A stretch of 64,000 nucleotides of DNA from Aminobacter sp039907765 (lineage in GTDB: Bacteria > Pseudomonadota > Alphaproteobacteria > Rhizobiales > Rhizobiaceae). Positions 60,119 to 64,000 of the stretch are shown in pieces (position 1 is the stretch's first letter; each line of letters starts with the position of its first letter). Below the pieces are notes generated by a model, which had not been told where the DNA came from, did no database searches, and saw nothing but the letters and a program-made list of their open reading frames with translations. The stretch covers positions 45,507 to 109,506 of the forward strand of contig NZ_JARDJI010000018.1 of the NCBI RefSeq assembly GCF_039907765.1. Direction: 5' to 3'. The position numbers and the translations under genes are program-made.

Positions 60119-62812
60119 TCATCCGGTCCAGCCGAGGCCGGCCGAAATGCAGTTGATGGAAAGCAGCAGCGCATTGACCGCGCGCTTGGGCTTGGCGGTG
60201 GCGCCGTCCTTGCTGCGCACCTCGCGCAGCAGCTGCACCTGCAGCCGGTGGATCGAGTCCATCTGCGGGCGGATGCGGTCGAAATGGCGCTTGAAGGCCG
60301 GGAAGCGCTCCGAGAGCTTCAGGCCGCCATTGACCTCGGAGATCATCTTGCGGGTCAGCGCATATTCGGCGGCGATCTTGCGGTAGATGCGCTCGCCGGT
60401 CTCGTGGTCCTGCACCAGTCCGGCATAGAGGCGGCCGATGTCCATGTCGGTCTGGTAGAGACCCTTGTCGACCTCGTCGACGACGAGGCGGAAGAAGCGC
60501 GAGCGCTCGAACATCTGCCGCAGGAGGTCGAGGCCGGCCTCGCCGCGGACGTTGACGAAGGAATTCAGCGCGCTGCCGATGCCGTACCAGTTGGTGAGCA
60601 GGTGCCGGTTCTGGCTCCAGGCGAAGACCCACGGGATGGCGCGCAGGTCGGAGATGTCGCGGGCGCCGAAGCGGCGTGCCGGGCGCGAGCCGATCTTGAG
60701 CAGCGACAGCTCCTCGACCGGGCTCGCCTGGTTGAAGTAGTCGATGAAGCCCGGCTCGTTGATCAGGCCCGAATAGGAGGCCTGCGACATGCCGGTCAGT
60801 GCTTCCAGCGCCTCGCTGAACTCGGGATTGTCCTTGAGCTCGGCTTCGTTCTGCGACTTGACCGAATGGGCAAAGACGCTCGCGGCCAGGATCTCCAGCT
60901 GGTAGAGGCCGGTGCCGCGATTGGCGAATTTCGACGACACCACCTCGCCCTGCTCGGTGACGCGCATGGCGCCGCCGATGGTGCCCGCCGGCTGGGCGGC
61001 GATCGCCCGGCCCGTCGGCGCGCCGCCGCGGCTGACCGAGCCGCCGCGACCGTGGAAGAAGCTGATCTTCAGCTTGCGCTTTTCGGCGAGCGCAGTGATG
61101 CGCCGCTGCGCCTTGTTCAGCTCCCAGTTGGAGGCGAGGAAGCCGCCGTCCTTGTTTGAGTCGGAATAGCCGAGCATCACCTCCTGGCGGTTGCCGAAGT
61201 CGCGCACCGAGCGCCGGACGATGGACACGCCGAGCAGCTGGTCGAGGATGTCGGGCGCGGCGCGCAGGTCGGCGATGGTCTCGAACAGCGGCACGACGCG
61301 CAGGCCGATGGTGCCGCTGCCGTCGAGCGCGGTCGCCAGCCCCGAATATTGCGCCAAGAGGTAGACGGCGAGCAGGTCGTCGCTCGACCGAGTCATGGAC
61401 AGGATGAAGGCACCGACCGCGCCGCCGTTCATGCCGGCGGAGGTGTCGCGGATCACGTCGAACAGGTCGAGCAGTTCGCGCGCCTCCTCCGACAGCTTCT
61501 GCCTGTCGGCATCGAGCTGTTCGCCTGAATGCAGGGCTGCGCGGATACGCACGCCCCAGGCGGGGGAGTCGGCAGCGGGTGCAGCGTCACCGTCGGCCGC
61601 CTTGAACAGCTCGCCCAGCACGCGGTTGACGACCGTGGAGTTCTGCCGGATGTCGAGCGAAACGGTGCGGAACCCGAAGCTTTCGACCTGCTGGCGCAGC
61701 GGCCGCACGAAGCGGCGCGCCACCAGGGTGCCGCCGATCCTGCCAAGCACGTTCTCAAGATCGCGCAGGTCCGCCTTGAAGGCCTCGGCCCGTGCGTAGG
61801 GCTTGGCCGCAGCCTCGCCGCGCATGGCCAGCAGCCTTTCCAGCATCGCGGCGGCGAACTGGCGCAGCGGCTCGTCGGGATTGCGTCCGACGATCTCGGA
61901 GGCGGCGTGGGTGCGGTGCAGTGCCCGCGCCAGTGCCTTGGAGAAGTCCTCGGGAATGTCGACGACATTGGCGCTGACGCTGAGCACGGTGATCAGCCGG
62001 CGAACCTGGCCGATATACCAGCCGACGATCGCCTGGCGGCATTCGGTCAGCGCATAGGCCGTGATCTTGGCAGTCACGTTGGGGTTGCCGTCGCGGTCGC
62101 CGCCGATCCACGACGCATAGCGCATGAAGGACGGCACCTTGACGTCATATTCGGGATAATGGCGTGCCAGCGCGTCCTCGACCGCGTCATAGAGCTTGGG
62201 CGTCGCCTCGAAGATCACTTCACGGAAGAAGTGCAGGCCCCAGGCGATCTCGCGCTCGACGGAGGGGCGCTCGAGCCTGAGCTCGCCCGACATCCAGAGG
62301 ATCTCGATCTCGCTCTTGAGGTCGTCGATCAGCTGCTCGCGCTCGCGCGGCGACCAGCGCTGCTGCTCGAGCTCGGTGAGCTTGCGGTAGATGCGGCGGT
62401 GGATTTCGAGAACGGTGACGCGCTTGGCCTCGGTCGGGTGCGCGGTCATCGTCGGGCCGACGCTGAGTGCGTCGAGGGTAGCCTGGATGTCCTCGGCCGG
62501 GTAGCCGGCGGCGGCGATCTCGCCGAGCACGTTGGAGAAGGACCCGATCACGTGGTCGGCGCCGCCCATCTGCTCGAGTTCGCGGCGCGAGCGCATGGCG
62601 AGCAGCTCGTTGGCGATTGCCGCGAGCTGGAACCAGATGCCGGTCGCCTGCAGCGCCGCAATGCGCTGTGCCGAGGCGAGCGCATCGAGGTTCAGGCGGC
62701 CGGTAAGGACATCGGCTACGCCCGGTTCGCGCTCGCTGACCACGGAGACAAGCAGCCTGAACAGCAGGCTGCGGACGTCCTCGCGGAAACTGAGTGGCCT
62801 GCTCTCCTCCAA
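60119..62812 (-). CDS. ppc: Phosphoenolpyruvate carboxylase, non-ATG start
   Basis: About 897 residues from TTG 62812. Catalytic motifs: MTAHPTEAKRVTVLEIHR (active-site His), GGDRDGNPNVT, MLGYSDSNKDGGFLASNW, FHGRGGSVSRGGAPTGRAI, and C-terminal SINCISAGLGWTG. Carboxylates PEP to oxaloacetate. No in-frame ATG exists until 63193, which overlaps the divergent gene, so the start must be a non-ATG codon; TTG 62812 (encoding ahead of EESRPLSFREDVRS) is the best guess, and a GTG a little further in is possible. glyA follows after 44 bp. Confidence 0.9.
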   Translation of the reverse strand: MEESRPLSFREDVRSLLFRLLVSVVSEREPGVADVLTGRLNLDALASAQRIAALQATGIWFQLAAIANELLAMRSRRELEQMGGADHVIGSFSNVLGEIAAAGYPAEDIQATLDALSVGPTMTAHPTEAKRVTVLEIHRRIYRKLTELEQQRWSPREREQLIDDLKSEIEILWMSGELRLERPSVEREIAWGLHFFREVIFEATPKLYDAVEDALARHYPEYDVKVPSFMRYASWIGGDRDGNPNVTAKITAYALTECRQAIVGWYIGQVRRLITVLSVSANVVDIPEDFSKALARALHRTHAASEIVGRNPDEPLRQFAAAMLERLLAMRGEAAAKPYARAEAFKADLRDLENVLGRIGGTLVARRFVRPLRQQVESFGFRTVSLDIRQNSTVVNRVLGELFKAADGDAAPAADSPAWGVRIRAALHSGEQLDADRQKLSEEARELLDLFDVIRDTSAGMNGGAVGAFILSMTRSSDDLLAVYLLAQYSGLATALDGSGTIGLRVVPLFETIADLRAAPDILDQLLGVSIVRRSVRDFGNRQEVMLGYSDSNKDGGFLASNWELNKAQRRITALAEKRKLKISFFHGRGGSVSRGGAPTGRAIAAQPAGTIGGAMRVTEQGEVVSSKFANRGTGLYQLEILAASVFAHSVKSQNEAELKDNPEFSEALEALTGMSQASYSGLINEPGFIDYFNQASPVEELSLLKIGSRPARRFGARDISDLRAIPWVFAWSQNRHLLTNWYGIGSALNSFVNVRGEAGLDLLRQMFERSRFFRLVVDEVDKGLYQTDMDIGRLYAGLVQDHETGERIYRKIAAEYALTRKMISEVNGGLKLSERFPAFKRHFDRIRPQMDSIHRLQVQLLREVRSKDGATAKPKRAVNALLLSINCISAGLGWTG

Positions 62813-63191
62813 AGCGACACCCCGTTGATCTGGTGTTGGTCCGGGCGGGCCCCGGACGAGCCGCTTCTCCGGAATGCTGTTTTCCCGAGGTGAAGCAGAC
62901 AGGCTTTGCGCGGTTTTGAAAACGCCCGGACGGGTAGATTTCCTATTCGTTCGGGTGGTGCCGCGATTGGCCGAACGATGATCATCGGGGCCTGTCCGCA
63001 CTACCTTCGCCGGCGGAAAGACAGTGTCTTCCGACGCGTTGATCCAGCATGTTTTCCAGTGGACGCATCTTAACTCATGTGCAACTATATTGCCTGTTAT
63101 GCAAATACGGGAGGCGCATGAAAGTGAGGTCCGATACCGCAATCCGCCACGCCGCAGCACGAAACAAACGCCGTTGAAGAGGGACATCGAC
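62813..63191. other. Divergent gap between ppc and the unknown gene at 63192
   Basis: 379 bp without a convincing gene. A hairpin with GTCCGGG / CCCGGAC arms (62839-62857) lies just upstream of the proposed ppc start, and a second short palindrome lies at about 63016-63033. An AT-rich stretch near 63065-63105 is a likely promoter area for the plus-strand gene. The ppc frame is open through it but shows no family similarity. Confidence 0.5.
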
Positions 63192-63566
63192 ATGCAGAAA
63201 GTGCTGCCGGAGCTTTATGAGGGCCATGCCCCCATCACCCTCCACAATGCCTTCCATGAAGCGCTCGAGGCGCTTGAGGAATGGAAGGAAGGAAACGAGG
63301 AGCCGCTCGTGGTTGTGGACGGCTACAACGTTCCCATCAGCCACGTCTTCGCCCGCATGAGCGCCTGCACCGACCTGTTGCCGCTGAGGACGCGCGACGT
63401 GCTGGAAACGATCGTCGACAAGGGCTCCTTCCGCGCGTCGGGCGGTTCGCTCTATGCCGACGGCGCCAGGCTTGTGATGCCCATCTGCGTCGAGCGCCTG
63501 ACGCTGTCGCTGCTGCGCCCGACCGCGTCGCTCGCCCAGTTGCGCAAGGCCTGCGCCGAAGCCTGA
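63192..63566 (+). CDS. Unknown 124-residue protein
   Basis: 124 residues with mixed composition and no signal or membrane helix. It opens MQKVLPELYEGHAPITLHNA, then EEPLVVVDGYNVPISHVFAR and ARLVMPICVERLTLSLLRP. AGAGGGACATCGAC precedes ATG 63192. It lies between ppc and fhs. I do not recognise a family. Confidence 0.65.
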   Translation: MQKVLPELYEGHAPITLHNAFHEALEALEEWKEGNEEPLVVVDGYNVPISHVFARMSACTDLLPLRTRDVLETIVDKGSFRASGGSLYADGARLVMPICVERLTLSLLRPTASLAQLRKACAEA

Positions 63567-63680
63567 AGCGTCGGGTTTCGGTCGATACCCATGGTGTCCG
63601 GATGGTCGGGATATTCCCGGCCATCGGCATTTCCACGGTCGACTCGATCTTTCTCTAAATGAAAATTTCTTGCATTAAGG

Positions 63681-63709
63681 TTGACTCGGCTGCTGGCAGC
63701 TGTTATGCA
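63681..63709 (+). promoter_or_regulatory. Candidate sigma-70-type promoter for fhs
   Basis: TTGACT (63681-63686) and TATGCA (63704-63709) are separated by 17 bp, in a locally AT-rich stretch 107 bp before the fhs start. The leader of about 100 nt that follows is GC-rich, with a possible hairpin around 63764-63785; I do not match it to a known riboswitch. Confidence 0.4.
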
Positions 63710-63815
63710 ATCCACTAGGGAGTATCCGCTGCACAAACTGTCTGGACGCCAGTCCGGAGTGGAGCCCCGGGGCAATCGCCTCGGGATCGGTGGTGCGCGC
63801 CAAGGGAAGAGAGTC

Positions 63816-64000
63816 ATGGCCGAATTCAAGACCGACATCGAGATCGCGCGCGGCGCCAAGAAGAAGCCGATCCAGGAGATCGGGGCGAAGATCGGCATCC
63901 CGTCGGAGCATCTTTTGCCCTACGGCCACGACAAGGCGAAAATCTCGGCCGAGTTCATCGCCAATGCCCGCAAGAACAAGGACGGCAAGCTGGTCCTGGT
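63816..64000 (+). CDS. fhs: Formate--tetrahydrofolate ligase, 3' part outside window
   Basis: The first 61 codons read AEFKTDIEIARGAKKKPIQE then IGAKIGIPSEHLLPYGHDKA, closely matching the N-terminus of formyl-THF synthetase, which joins formate, ATP and THF. AAGGGAAGAGAGTC precedes ATG 63816. With glyA upstream it indicates a C1-folate group at this end of the window. The rest of the gene is not visible. Confidence 0.9.
   Translation, partial: MAEFKTDIEIARGAKKKPIQEIGAKIGIPSEHLLPYGHDKAKISAEFIANARKNKDGKLVL

Noticed and set aside
62813..63193. Extension of ppc to the ATG at 63193
   Set aside because: The extra 127 residues are low-quality sequence, overlap the divergent gene's ribosome site and resemble no PEP carboxylase N-terminus.
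63567..63815. Known riboswitch before fhs
   Set aside because: The leader may fold, but I could not match it to SAM, THF or other known consensus elements, so no ncRNA is annotated.

Overview
The window is about 64 kb of GC-rich chromosomal-type DNA with short intergenic gaps, many LysR, GlxA, LuxR, AraC and MarR regulators, and ABC transporters for small nitrogenous solutes. Gene content fits an alphaproteobacterium of the Hyphomicrobiales, close to Mesorhizobium or Aminobacter: a phnW-phnA-phnY cassette whose PhnA and PhnY keep active-site numbering I recall for the Sinorhizobium proteins, paired GcvT-domain demethylases, DUF6455 and a polyphosphate-polymerase/DUF4956 pair. This assignment is inference from gene content. 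I saw no rRNA, tRNA, CRISPR array, phage or insertion sequence.

Layout. 1-12.4 kb: betaine/methylamine catabolism, with a GlxA-type regulator (cut by the window start), a flavin monooxygenase-like protein, a LysR regulator divergent from a Rieske oxygenase and its reductase (GbcA/GbcB-like), and two 800-residue dimethylglycine/sarcosine dehydrogenase-like flavoproteins around a DeoR regulator. A TGCAACATC motif lies upstream of three of these genes. 12.4-17.3 kb: an electrophile/quinone-stress group (esterase, glutathionyl-hydroquinone reductase, DoxX, NADP-binding reductase, LysR) followed by an SMR/GST pair. 17.4-24.1 kb: mixed genes (LysR, ABC-F ATPase, YCII protein, membrane protein, AraC regulator divergent from a berberine-bridge-type oxidase). 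24.3-30 kb: a polyamine-type ABC transporter with a short-chain dehydrogenase, divergent from a LuxR regulator.

30-42.8 kb: a 2-aminoethylphosphonate (AEP) utilisation locus with LysR, a Na/Pi-cotransporter-type protein (possibly a phosphate exporter), phnW, phnA, phnY, an EamA transporter and a three-gene ABC importer. 43-48.4 kb: tyrosine/homogentisate catabolism (maiA, fahA, hmgA, MarR, Lrp, hpd) with palindromic operator candidates in both divergent gaps. 48.5-52.4 kb: DUF6455 and other unknown proteins, then an APC permease preceded by three small membrane-protein genes. 52.7-58.7 kb: phytase-like secreted protein, VTC-domain polyphosphate polymerase and DUF4956 protein; a subtilase divergent from an ECF sigma/anti-sigma pair; and a LuxR regulator with a degenerate receiver. 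58.8-64 kb: glyA, ppc, an unknown gene and the start of fhs.

The ends connect metabolically: demethylation of betaine-derived substrates gives C1 units on tetrahydrofolate, and glyA and fhs handle C1-folate. AEP degradation gives alanine, acetate and phosphate. GC-rich inverted-repeat pairs sit in five gaps, in two opposite arrangements.
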